A DNA stretch of 64,000 nucleotides from Mangrovimonas sp. YM274 (GTDB taxonomy: Bacteria; Bacteroidota; Bacteroidia; Flavobacteriales; Flavobacteriaceae): contig NZ_CP133091.1 of the NCBI RefSeq assembly GCF_030908385.1, forward strand, positions 2,094,128-2,158,127, given 5' to 3'. The position numbers were made by a program, and so were the translations under genes. How positions within the stretch are numbered: position 1 is the first letter of the stretch; every line of letters starts with the position of its first letter. The notes under the pieces are model-generated. The model made no database searches. It worked only from the letters and a program-made list of their open reading frames with translations, and was not told the DNA's origin. Shown in pieces: positions 26,217 to 34,958 of the stretch.

Positions 26217-27908
26217 TTATTCAACTACAACACTTAATTCTTTCTCATAATTCATCAATGCCTCGTATTCATATTTGGAAAAATCGGTGAAGGCTCCTGC
26301 TTCCTTAAACAGTTTTAGCTTTCGAAAATTGGGTTCTTCATTATATTGTCTTATATAATTATAGTAGCCCCTGTTTTTAAGAAAATAGGTTCTTTTTAAA
26401 CTATTTGAAAAAGGTTCTATTTCAAAACTTACGGTTACTTCATCCCCTATATTAGGTTGAGTAAAATAGTTTCTATCCGCTGTAGTAAGCGCCTCCCTAA
26501 CGTTCTTGCCTTCACCATCAATAGCTTGGCTAGGAAGAATATATGCGATGTCTAACTCTTCATTTTTAGAATAATCAATTCCTACATAATCCAACTCCCA
26601 AAACATAAATCCTGTTTCCAGCCTTATGGCCACTTGCTCCCCTTTCACCTCACTTAAATCTACAGAAATAGCCTGATCCCGATACGCCATTGGCCCCACA
26701 GTATGTAACCGTTCAACCAACTCCCATCCCTTTTTAGTTTTTATATATACCGACAAAGGAATATGCTGCGCTTCTATCCAATCGGTACTTTGCTTTTTGG
26801 TTGTGTTTTGTTGCTGTTTTTGAAACTCTTGATAATAGGTTCCAAATTGCTCATTAAATTTTCCAAATATATAGTCTAACCATAAGGAGTTCTTGACTCT
26901 TAAATAAAGCTTAGCTTCTGTGGTGGGCTGTATAGGTTTATCAAAAAGAAAGTCTATTTGCCGCACACTGTTATCGCTGGTCAAGTCTTGATTAAAAAGA
27001 AAAGCATGACTGTCCTTTGCTAAAACAGCTTCTAGATCCATTTGCTCTCCATCCTCAAAAACTTTTTTTGGAGCTTGAATTGAAGAAAATGTGTAGGGGT
27101 TTCCATTCTGATCCATGAGTACAGAAATATCAGGACGGTGGCTTATTTCAACTAGCTGTAAAAAGTCTGTATGCTGTACTTCCTTCAGCTCGTTAGTAAC
27201 TTTTATATCTAATTTATTATTGCTTATTTCTAAATCCGGTAATTCTAAATAATCATCCTTTTGCATATTTGGTGTAATGATTCCCGGATACAACTCTCCA
27301 GCAAACTGATACTCATTCCCGTCCTTTATATAGATAAACGGACAGGAACTTTTGGTTAGCGCAACAATTATGGCTACTAGGGCAATTACACCAACAGTTC
27401 CACCAATAATATTGGCAACTTTACGCCCCGTATTTTCGTCATTAATCGAGATGGAGGTAATTTCTGAAATTGGAAACGTAACCTCATTCCCAAATCTTGG
27501 AGCTTCGGTAGAATTAATATAAAAATGAAGTTCATTTAGAGGCTCTTGCTTTTTTGTATATTGGTGAACTCGCTTACTTTCTCTAGGTTTTAATGACTTA
27601 TGGGCTTCGTTCAAAGAGGTACAAATTCCAGATATTGTTTTCTCGTTTTCATTAAGCACAAATTCATCCAAATGCCATATGTGTCCCTTGGTATGAATAA
27701 CCACATAGTTATACGAATCACTAAAATCTGCTATTTTACTCGAAATCGTTTCTGACGTAGTTGCTACATCCCTAACATTGTAATAAGAACAACCAATAAT
27801 GAGATTTAAAAATGAGAGTGTCAAGATAACAGATAGGCTTACCTTTAATTTGATGTTCTTAGAAAAAACTTGTAAGGGCTTAAATTTTGAATTGCTTGAA
27901 AAACTCAT
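26217..27908 (-). CDS. Large lipoprotein of unknown function
   Basis: 563 residues from the ATG at 27908. Signal with a basic start and Cys40 in IIGC. A second hydrophobic segment near 166-185 (GGTVGVIALVAIIVAL) follows an N-terminal domain of about 120 residues, and the rest (about 190-563) is a globular beta-rich part opening with CPFIYIKDGNEYQFAGELYPG. An ATG at 27980 adds 24 residues and would give an implausibly long signal. It is the first gene of the operon with the radical SAM and hydroxylase genes; a TATCTTTA on the minus strand at 28003-28010 may be its -7 box. No family recognised. Confidence 0.75.
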   Translation of the reverse strand: MSFSSNSKFKPLQVFSKNIKLKVSLSVILTLSFLNLIIGCSYYNVRDVATTSETISSKIADFSDSYNYVVIHTKGHIWHLDEFVLNENEKTISGICTSLNEAHKSLKPRESKRVHQYTKKQEPLNELHFYINSTEAPRFGNEVTFPISEITSISINDENTGRKVANIIGGTVGVIALVAIIVALTKSSCPFIYIKDGNEYQFAGELYPGIITPNMQKDDYLELPDLEISNNKLDIKVTNELKEVQHTDFLQLVEISHRPDISVLMDQNGNPYTFSSIQAPKKVFEDGEQMDLEAVLAKDSHAFLFNQDLTSDNSVRQIDFLFDKPIQPTTEAKLYLRVKNSLWLDYIFGKFNEQFGTYYQEFQKQQQNTTKKQSTDWIEAQHIPLSVYIKTKKGWELVERLHTVGPMAYRDQAISVDLSEVKGEQVAIRLETGFMFWELDYVGIDYSKNEELDIAYILPSQAIDGEGKNVREALTTADRNYFTQPNIGDEVTVSFEIEPFSNSLKRTYFLKNRGYYNYIRQYNEEPNFRKLKLFKEAGAFTDFSKYEYEALMNYEKELSVVVE

Positions 27909-28119
27909 GACACAAAAAATATTCAAGGAAGTCTTGTTTGCCAGAGATTTGAGGAGTAGAATACACCTAATAACATCCATCTAATAAAATGGAGAATTAT
28001 ATTAAAGATAAACTTTTTTTAATTGATAAACAATTTAGAATATTTTGATATTTCGTCATACCTCATAAATTCACCTAATTTCAAACCACAACATCGACTA
28101 AAGAAGTATCTTCGCGGCC

Positions 28120-29019
28120 ATGTGGATGTATTTAGGATTATTGGCGGCGCTCTTTTTGGGCTTACACAACTTATGTAAAAAACACGCCGTACAGGGGAAT
28201 GAAGTGTACCCTGTACTTTTTGGGACGGTATTTAGTGGATTTATCTTTATAGCAGCCTTTTATGTGCTGGCACTTATAAATCCTGAAGCGGCCTTAAACA
28301 AAGGTTTTAACTTTCAGGAAATTCCTTGGCAAACCCATGGTTTTATTTTTATCAAATCAAGCATCATGGCCAGTTCTTGGGTCTTGGCCTATCAGGCTTT
28401 AAAACATTTACCCATTACCATTGTAACCCCCATACGTTCTGCAGGACCATTTTTTACCTTTATTGGGGCTATCGTAATTTATAAAGAGAGCCCAAATATG
28501 TTTCAATGGATGGGGTTCTTCCTTATTATATTCTCGGTGATGCTCTATTCCAGGATTGGAAAAAAGGAAGGGATTCATTTCAAAAGGAACAAATGGATTT
28601 TTGCCATTATAGCCGCAACTTTTTTAGGGGCCAGCAGTGGATTGTATGATAAATTCCTCATTCAAAGTTTGGAGCTCAATCCGCAAACCCTGCAATTTTG
28701 GTTCTGCCTTTATACCCTACTCATTTTAAGCATCATCCTAGGCCTGACATGGTTTCCTTACCCCTCAAAACGTCAAGCCTTTAAATTTAGATGGTCTATT
28801 GTTGGGGTTGGTGTCCTCTTGCAGGCCGCCGATTATTTTTATTTCAAAGCTCTTCAAGATCCCGAAGCACTCATCATGTTATTGTCTGCTATCAAGCGCA
28901 GCCAGATACTCATTGCTGTGGTGGTTGGAGGCCTCATCTTCAAAGAGAAAAACAAGCGTAAAAAACTGGTACCTTTAATAGGCATCATGACGGGGGTCTT
29001 CCTGATTTTGTATTCATAA
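28120..29019 (+). CDS. EamA-family (DMT) transporter
   Basis: 299 residues, ten predicted membrane helices in two halves, with GLHNLCKKHAVQG at the start, PIRSAGPFFTFIGAIVIYKESP in the first half and AIKRSQILIAVVVGGLIFKEKN in the second, the duplicated EamA pattern. It exports or imports a small metabolite; the substrate cannot be told. Convergent with the Lgt-like gene, 46 bp between the stops. Confidence 0.9.
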   Translation: MWMYLGLLAALFLGLHNLCKKHAVQGNEVYPVLFGTVFSGFIFIAAFYVLALINPEAALNKGFNFQEIPWQTHGFIFIKSSIMASSWVLAYQALKHLPITIVTPIRSAGPFFTFIGAIVIYKESPNMFQWMGFFLIIFSVMLYSRIGKKEGIHFKRNKWIFAIIAATFLGASSGLYDKFLIQSLELNPQTLQFWFCLYTLLILSIILGLTWFPYPSKRQAFKFRWSIVGVGVLLQAADYFYFKALQDPEALIMLLSAIKRSQILIAVVVGGLIFKEKNKRKKLVPLIGIMTGVFLILYS

Positions 29020-29065
29020 ACAGTATCAAAAACTCCTTTTGAATCATTTGGGTCGTGCAGACAGG

Positions 29066-30886
29066 TCAATCCTTTGCCTTTGCTTGACCGATACTTTCAC
29101 CAAAACGGTAGTTTACCGAAAATAAAAACTTACCCCCAACTTCATCATTCAAAAGTCCAGGGCCAGTATTGTGTTCCCTGTAGTGTTCCTTAAAAATATA
29201 CATAAGGCGTACTCCCATATTTTTGGTAATCAAGGTTTCTAATGATAAATAGCTGGTTTCCAAATTCCAAATATACCCATATCGTAAACTATAATCGGGA
29301 CTTAAACCAAAACTACTTCCTATACTTGATCTATGGTATATTGTAGGGTATGGAGAAGGAAACAGAAAGCCGTAATTATAATCAATATCCACATATTTTC
29401 GTGGACCAAATCGAGCATGCACCTCAGGCAAAAACACATATTCCTTTTGGGCATCTTCAATATTTGTGGCATCATAAAATTGATGTTTATTAACTCTTAA
29501 ACTTCCCAATTGAAAGCCAACCCCTCCTCCTAGCCACTTGCCATCATAAGTCACAAAGGGGTTTAGTCCAAAGACAAAATCCTTTTCTGTGTTATTGTTT
29601 GTCAAATTGGTGCTTTTCACCATGCCTCCATGAACATTGGCGCCTAGCCTAAGCGTTTTGTTATTTTTTTCCTTTATATAGGAATAGCCAAGCCCTCCAA
29701 CCTGATAGGTTTGTCTGTAATCCTCAGAGTCGTAGGTGGTACCACATTCCCCCTGTTGCGGGTTGTACCTAACCGTATTTGCAAAATCACCAAACGAGCC
29801 TCCTACATCCACTCGATGGTAGGTTTTAATAGCAGTTTTATGGGTTGGGATGGTTTGGGCAAAAACAAATAAAGGCATCAATAACAGCACACTTATGGCC
29901 ATTCTGTAAGGTTTTAACCTGTTTTCTGTATAGAGATAATAAACTGAAAGTACGATGGCAGGGAAAAACTTCACCCAAATTACCAAAAGTTCATAAGTTG
30001 AAAACAGGTTCCTAAAACTATATAGACAAACGGAAATGAATACGATATACAAAAAATCGGCGTGCAGAAATGGCGAATTTTCCCGACCCCCTAGCCAATC
30101 GCTACCTTTGTAACGTTCGTAAAACCATAAGACGCTTCCGGCAATCATACCATAAGCCAACATACTCCATTGATAGGTTCGCAAGCCCGCATAATACAAA
30201 GTGCTGAACTGAGAGCCAGTAGGATCCCTAAAAAATTCAATCCCAAAACGCATCATAAAAAACAGGGACAGTCCAAACAACAAGGCACTTAGGGGCTTTT
30301 GCCATTTTTTATGGGTTTTCCAAACAAGATAGCCTATCAAAACCAACAAGACACTCTCATAAAGTTGCACAGGATGCACCGATAAAGACGCCAAGGCTTC
30401 TGGAGCAATCTGTCCCGCACTCCAATGGTTAAAATGGGCATGGGTTCCCTTGGCATATTGAACCGACCACATCCCATTGGACGGAATACCATAGCAACAA
30501 CCATTAAAGAAACATCCCAGCTTAATAATTCCTAAAGCTATGGGGCAAATCCAGGCATATAAATTCAATATAAAACGTCCAAATCCGAAAATTCGTTGGG
30601 ACACTAACAGTCCCAAAAAACCGAAAAACAGCCCTCCTATGGCCGACCGATTATTAAAATTTGAGGAATGGGAATTGATAGCTCTGATCCAATCTTCCAA
30701 AGGAATGGTAAACAGCCGAGAGCCTAAAACCGTAAACAACGAAATCGTCGTCATCATTAAAAGGACCGATCTTAAATGATACCCTCGTTTGATACTTTTA
30801 TAGAGCACCACACAAAAAATGAGCAAGAATGCTAAAAAATAACATAACTGAAAAAGCACCTGGGGACTACCTACAAAATGTTCCAT
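29066..30886 (-). CDS. Lgt-like membrane acyltransferase fused to a beta-barrel-like domain
   Basis: 606 residues from the ATG at 30886. Residues 1-320 are a polytopic membrane domain with prolipoprotein diacylglyceryl transferase features: NGCCYG at 128-133, HPVQLYE at 171-177, and RFGIEFFRDP at 213-222. Residues 331-344 (ISVLLLMPLFVFAQ) look like the end of a second signal peptide with a cleavage site after AQ. Residues about 355-606 are Tyr- and Gly-rich alternating strands like an outer-membrane barrel, ending VNYRFGE. Typical Lgt has about 290 residues and no such tail. A GTG three codons earlier is a weaker start. The regulator gene lies 152 bp upstream on the same strand. Confidence 0.8.
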   Translation of the reverse strand: MEHFVGSPQVLFQLCYFLAFLLIFCVVLYKSIKRGYHLRSVLLMMTTISLFTVLGSRLFTIPLEDWIRAINSHSSNFNNRSAIGGLFFGFLGLLVSQRIFGFGRFILNLYAWICPIALGIIKLGCFFNGCCYGIPSNGMWSVQYAKGTHAHFNHWSAGQIAPEALASLSVHPVQLYESVLLVLIGYLVWKTHKKWQKPLSALLFGLSLFFMMRFGIEFFRDPTGSQFSTLYYAGLRTYQWSMLAYGMIAGSVLWFYERYKGSDWLGGRENSPFLHADFLYIVFISVCLYSFRNLFSTYELLVIWVKFFPAIVLSVYYLYTENRLKPYRMAISVLLLMPLFVFAQTIPTHKTAIKTYHRVDVGGSFGDFANTVRYNPQQGECGTTYDSEDYRQTYQVGGLGYSYIKEKNNKTLRLGANVHGGMVKSTNLTNNNTEKDFVFGLNPFVTYDGKWLGGGVGFQLGSLRVNKHQFYDATNIEDAQKEYVFLPEVHARFGPRKYVDIDYNYGFLFPSPYPTIYHRSSIGSSFGLSPDYSLRYGYIWNLETSYLSLETLITKNMGVRLMYIFKEHYREHNTGPGLLNDEVGGKFLFSVNYRFGESIGQAKAKD

Positions 30887-31038
30887 GATAAACACAATTA
30901 ATTAAATAGGTATGGTGCGGTAAGTGGGTCAGCTATTAGATCAACATGGAAAAAAACTATATTAAATATACGCATTTTTAGCCAAAAAAGGAAGCTAAAA
31001 ATAAGAATAGAAAGCCATTATGAGTGCATCAAAAGATG

Positions 31039-31899
31039 TTACATCGTCTCCAATTTATATCCCACCCCATGAATATTGACAAGCTGAATCCGTTCATCAT
31101 CCTGTAGTTTCTTACGAAGTTTGGAAATATAGGTATCCAAACTGCGCCCCACGACCACCCCATGGTCTTCCCAAACACGTTTGCTAAGTTCATCACGGCT
31201 AATCACTTGGTTAGGGCGCTCCACAAACAGCTCCAACAGTTCGCATTCCTTTTTGGAAAGGCTTATTTCGGTGGCAGGCGTTACCAATTTGTGCTGTTCT
31301 GGATAAAACATAAAACGCCCCAAAGGCACTTCCTTGGTGGCGGCAGGCTCTGAAACCACTGAGTGTTTTCGTCCGAAGAACCACCAACCCAAAACGCCTA
31401 AAACAATTACTGGAAGTAGCCATAACCAAACCAAATTAGAGTTCGTCCTTTCTCCTTCTATAAACTTCACATGGATCCTATAACAAGATTGAGGGAGCAC
31501 CCGACCTTGACACGGTACGATTCCCTGCTCCCCCTCCAGCCACATCTCATAGCTATAGGCTACTTCTGCATCTTCACACTGCAGTACTTCTACCAAATAA
31601 CGATCTGAAAGTTCTGCACGTTCCAAACTGCGCTCTACAATGGCCACCAAACTATCGGGTACAATTTGTAAAGCCTGTTCAAAGGAGAGTTCATAAGTAG
31701 AAGCGTCCAAAGCTACCACAGGAAGCACTCGGGAACTGGAATCGCCAGATTGCAACAACAATTGGTGTCCTGCCTCGCGTAAGCCTACTTTTATGCGTTC
31801 AGGAGAATGTTCTTCAACAGATTCGGAACAGGCTACAAAAAGTAGACTGAGTAGCAACAATGTCACTTTATAATTGAGTTTTATCATCATTGGTATCAT
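31039..31899 (-). CDS. Membrane-bound winged-helix regulator with inverted topology
   Basis: 286 residues. An N-terminal signal with lipobox-like FVAC (Cys24), an extracytoplasmic domain to about residue 155 with Cys108, Cys130 and Cys139, a membrane helix at about 156-176, and a C-terminal OmpR/PhoB-type winged helix (about 193-286: ISLSKKECELLELF, VISRDELSKRVW, VGRSLDTYISKLRKKL, IHGVGYKLE). ToxR and CadC have the winged helix at the N-terminus; here the order is reversed. If Cys24 is cleaved, the sensor is lipid-anchored and still tethered by the membrane helix. ATG codons at 31890 and 31887 are also possible. Confidence 0.85.
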   Translation of the reverse strand: MIPMMIKLNYKVTLLLLSLLFVACSESVEEHSPERIKVGLREAGHQLLLQSGDSSSRVLPVVALDASTYELSFEQALQIVPDSLVAIVERSLERAELSDRYLVEVLQCEDAEVAYSYEMWLEGEQGIVPCQGRVLPQSCYRIHVKFIEGERTNSNLVWLWLLPVIVLGVLGWWFFGRKHSVVSEPAATKEVPLGRFMFYPEQHKLVTPATEISLSKKECELLELFVERPNQVISRDELSKRVWEDHGVVVGRSLDTYISKLRKKLQDDERIQLVNIHGVGYKLETM

Positions 31900-31944
31900 A
31901 AGTACTGTAAATAACCAACATTTTTAGGACTTTTTACATGTATT

Positions 31945-31985
31945 GACAGTTCTTTTACACTTTTTTGACACTTTTAAGAACTGTC
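31945..31985. promoter_or_regulatory. Inverted repeat in divergent promoter region
   Basis: GACAGTTCTT (31945-31954) and AAGAACTGTC (31976-31985) form a perfect 10-bp inverted repeat with 21 bp between. The spacer repeats TTGACA-like and TTTTACAC segments. It lies between the regulator gene and a divergent lipoprotein gene, so it is a candidate binding site for the regulator. Pattern only. Confidence 0.45.
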
Positions 31986-32059
31986 CTCCATAGCTTTAAC
32001 CTAGCAATCAAAATAACCCAAGAACTTCCGTGTTGGAGGTTCATCTAAATCAAATTCTT

Positions 32060-32665
32060 ATGAAAACAATTAGTTACTATGTAAAGCCATTTGTCGTTAT
32101 CCTTGGGATAACACTCACCCTTCTTTTCAACTGTCAAACGGACAAATACCAAGAAAAGACAGCAGAAACTTCTCAATTGGCAATGGCTACAACAGAATAC
32201 CCAATGGGGCCTGTGTTGTTTCCCAGAAGGGAAGGACAAACGCACATAGATTCGCTCTATGAAACCTCTTTCTATTTGGAAGATTTAGGAAATAACGACT
32301 ACAACATTATTGTATACATGGGCTTAAAAGAACAATCGTATTACGCTTCTCCAAATTCCTCACATACCTACAAGGGACGTTTTATTTTTGACGTTGAAAC
32401 CGATGATAAAATTCAATTATTTGATGCACTCTCTGAAAAAACTATTTTAAAAGAAGACATAGAGCCTCACTGCAATGGATATGGTGCTAACTGGATACGA
32501 CAAAACACATTCTACAAGCAGCCCTTCCATTTAAATACCTCTGAGGATTTTTATATCATGGGATTTATACAATTTACTATTGAACCCCGTTGTACCAAGG
32601 AAGTCATTCCATTTGGTATCACCAATAAAGATGGGAATCTAAAGATTGCCATCACAAAATGTTAG
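32060..32665 (+). CDS. Lipoprotein of unknown function
   Basis: 201 residues from the ATG at 32060. Long signal with Cys25 in LLFNC. The mature part is beta-rich, with YNIIVYMGLKEQSYYASP and a pair of late cysteines (DIEPHCNGYG and EPRCTKEV) that may form a disulfide. It is divergent from the membrane-bound regulator, with the inverted repeat between them, so it may be a target of that regulator. A longer TTG reading frame from 32030 is rejected as it breaks the signal. Confidence 0.7.
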   Translation: MKTISYYVKPFVVILGITLTLLFNCQTDKYQEKTAETSQLAMATTEYPMGPVLFPRREGQTHIDSLYETSFYLEDLGNNDYNIIVYMGLKEQSYYASPNSSHTYKGRFIFDVETDDKIQLFDALSEKTILKEDIEPHCNGYGANWIRQNTFYKQPFHLNTSEDFYIMGFIQFTIEPRCTKEVIPFGITNKDGNLKIAITKC

Positions 32666-32682
32666 TCTTTTAGACATAACAT

Positions 32683-32745
32683 AAAAAAACACCTCCAATG
32701 GAGATCTCTGGTCATTCAATTGACCAATCCCAACGGAGGTGTCTT
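32683..32745. terminator. Bidirectional terminator, two-part hairpin
   Basis: Outer stem CACCTCC (32690-32696) with GGAGGTG (32735-32741); inner stem TGGTCA (32709-32714) with TGACCA (32721-32726). An A run precedes it. It separates the convergent lipoprotein and M13 peptidase genes. Confidence 0.65.
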
Positions 32746-32767
32746 TACTTGATTCTAAAACAGAAAC

Positions 32768-34798
32768 TTACCAGACCTTGATTCTATCGGTTTCTGCCTT
32801 ATAATTTTTATCTCCTTCTTCCACATCAAAGGCCTCATAAAACGGCGTCATGTTCATTAAAGGGCCATTCACACGCCATATCGGTGGCGAATGTGGATCG
32901 GTTGCTACATAATTGCGTAAATATTCATCACGTGTCTTCACACGCCAAATACGTGCCACCGACATAAAGAAACGCTGATCTGGAGTATAGCCATTAATCT
33001 TGGTACTGTCCTGTCCCTGAGCCGTCATTTTAAAGGCATCGTAGGCAATGGCCACACCGCCATTATCTGCTGTGTTTTCACCAACCGTCAAAGCCCCTTT
33101 TAGGTGCACACTGTCCAATACGGTAAAAGCATCATATTGTTCAATGATCTGTTCGGTTTTGGCCTTAAACTTGGCATAATCCTCTTCGGTCCACCAGTTT
33201 TTTACATTTCCTTCCTTGTCGTATTGCGCTCCTTGATCGTCAAAGGCATGGGTAAATTCATGGCCAATGACCATCCCTATACCTCCATAATTCACGGCAT
33301 CATCGACATTTGGGTCAAAATAAGGAGGCTGTAAAATCCCTGCAGGAAACACAATTTCGTTCAAAGACGGATTGTAATAAGCCGTCACGGTAGATGGTGT
33401 GGTGTACCATTCATCTCTATTAGGCGCCTTGTTTAACTGGCCTAAATGATAGGCATAATTGTTTTGATTTAAGGCCAATACATTTTCAAAATAATGCGCC
33501 TTGTCAATAGCAACGTCATAGGTTCTCCATACATCTGGATACCCAATTTTTTTGGTTATGCTGTGTAGTTTTTCTTTAGCCTTTACTTTAGTGCTATCAC
33601 TCATCCAATCCAATTGAGTAATGCGCTTTTCCAAAGTTTTTTGAAGATTGTTCACCAATTCCAAAGCTCTCTTTTTGGCATTTTCATCAAAATAACGCTT
33701 TACATACAATTGTCCCAAAGCAAACCCCAATTGGCGGTCTACCTGTTGCACCATGCGCTCAGCCCTAGTTTTTTGAACACTTTGCCCCGAAATCACCTTG
33801 GAATAGGCAAACTCAGCCTCTTGAAAAGGAGTATTCAAAATAGACGCAAAAGCCGTCAAGGTATTGGCCTTTAAATAGATTTTCCAATCATCTAAAGGCA
33901 GGGTGCCCAGCATTGTGTTAAGCGTTTCGAAATAGGCTGGTTGCATCACATCTACAGAATCTACCGCCATTTCTGAATGCTCTAACATGGACTTCCAACC
34001 TATGTTTGCTTGTGTTTTGTCTAGCTCTGAAACGGCCAATTTATGGTAATTTGCCTGGGTATCCCGTAATTCCACTCGGGTTTTATGGGAAGCAGCCAAT
34101 TGCTTTTCTATCTTATATATCTTTTGGACATTGGCTTCTGCGTTGGAATCACCTATCAACTCAAATAACGTTGCTAAATAATTTTGATAAGCTTTTTGAA
34201 TGGCTTCCGAGGAAGGATCTGTTTGGAAATAATAATCCCTGTCTGGCAAACCCAATCCTGTTTGTCCAAAATGGGCAATGTTTAAAGCGCTATTCTCTTG
34301 ATCTGGATAAATAGAAGCGTTGATTAAAGAATAATTCCCAACTTTCATTTGATCAGCTACAAAAGCCATTAAATCAGCAGAATTATCTAAAGCATCAATT
34401 TGTTCCAGAATTGGTTTTACTGGTTCAAACCCACGCTGATCGATGCTCAAGGTATCCATCCCTGAGGCATAGAAATTGCCTAATTTCTGTTCAATGCTAC
34501 CTTTAGGATAGTCTCCAACAGATACTTCCTCCAAAATGGTCTGCAACAATTTTTTCTGTGGAATATTTAAAAATCTATAGGAGCCCACCCCTACTTGGTC
34601 ATCGGCAATTACGGCTTGGTCATACCAAGTTTTGTTAACATGGCCAAAGAAATTATCCCCCGGCTTAATTGAAGGGTCAATCCCCTCAAAAATAAGAGCA
34701 GATTCCTGCGAAGCGTCATCGCTCACAGGCTGCTTTGAATCCTCTTTACAGCCCACCAATAAAGCGGCTGCAAAAGAGATATAAAGAACTGGTTTCAT
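32768..34798 (-). CDS. M13-family metallopeptidase lipoprotein
   Basis: 676 residues. Lipoprotein signal with Cys17 in LLVGC. The neprilysin-type zinc site is complete: His513-Glu514-Phe-Thr-His517, and the third ligand in GENTADNGG (Glu574, Asp578). The C-terminus ends RIKVW with the usual conserved final Trp, and the late RVNGPLMNMTPFYEAF segment contains the substrate-binding Arg region. It degrades peptides in the periplasm or at the cell surface. Single gene; divergent from the HipA-like gene. Confidence 0.95.
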   Translation of the reverse strand: MKPVLYISFAAALLVGCKEDSKQPVSDDASQESALIFEGIDPSIKPGDNFFGHVNKTWYDQAVIADDQVGVGSYRFLNIPQKKLLQTILEEVSVGDYPKGSIEQKLGNFYASGMDTLSIDQRGFEPVKPILEQIDALDNSADLMAFVADQMKVGNYSLINASIYPDQENSALNIAHFGQTGLGLPDRDYYFQTDPSSEAIQKAYQNYLATLFELIGDSNAEANVQKIYKIEKQLAASHKTRVELRDTQANYHKLAVSELDKTQANIGWKSMLEHSEMAVDSVDVMQPAYFETLNTMLGTLPLDDWKIYLKANTLTAFASILNTPFQEAEFAYSKVISGQSVQKTRAERMVQQVDRQLGFALGQLYVKRYFDENAKKRALELVNNLQKTLEKRITQLDWMSDSTKVKAKEKLHSITKKIGYPDVWRTYDVAIDKAHYFENVLALNQNNYAYHLGQLNKAPNRDEWYTTPSTVTAYYNPSLNEIVFPAGILQPPYFDPNVDDAVNYGGIGMVIGHEFTHAFDDQGAQYDKEGNVKNWWTEEDYAKFKAKTEQIIEQYDAFTVLDSVHLKGALTVGENTADNGGVAIAYDAFKMTAQGQDSTKINGYTPDQRFFMSVARIWRVKTRDEYLRNYVATDPHSPPIWRVNGPLMNMTPFYEAFDVEEGDKNYKAETDRIKVW

Positions 34799-34933
34799 AA
34801 TGAATGGTTTGTGATAGTATCAAAAGTAAGTATTTTAAACCTAAATGTCATGATAAGCATTTCAGAGGCATCTAGGACTTTGGAATTGAAAAATATCTAT
34901 CTCTCCCCGCTCTCTACTTCCTCCCAAAACCGT

Positions 34934-34941
34934 TATCTTTG
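34934..34941 (+). promoter_or_regulatory. Candidate -7 box, HipA-like gene
   Basis: TATCTTTG, an exact match to TAnnTTTG, 17 bp before the ATG at 34959. This would give a very short untranslated leader. No good -33 box is seen. Confidence 0.4.
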
Positions 34942-34958
34942 GCCTCAAATATTACCTT

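Noticed and set aside
27909-27980. 24-residue extension of the large lipoprotein from an ATG at 27980
   Set aside because: It would place the lipobox Cys at residue 64, too far for a normal signal; the ATG at 27908 gives a plausible one.
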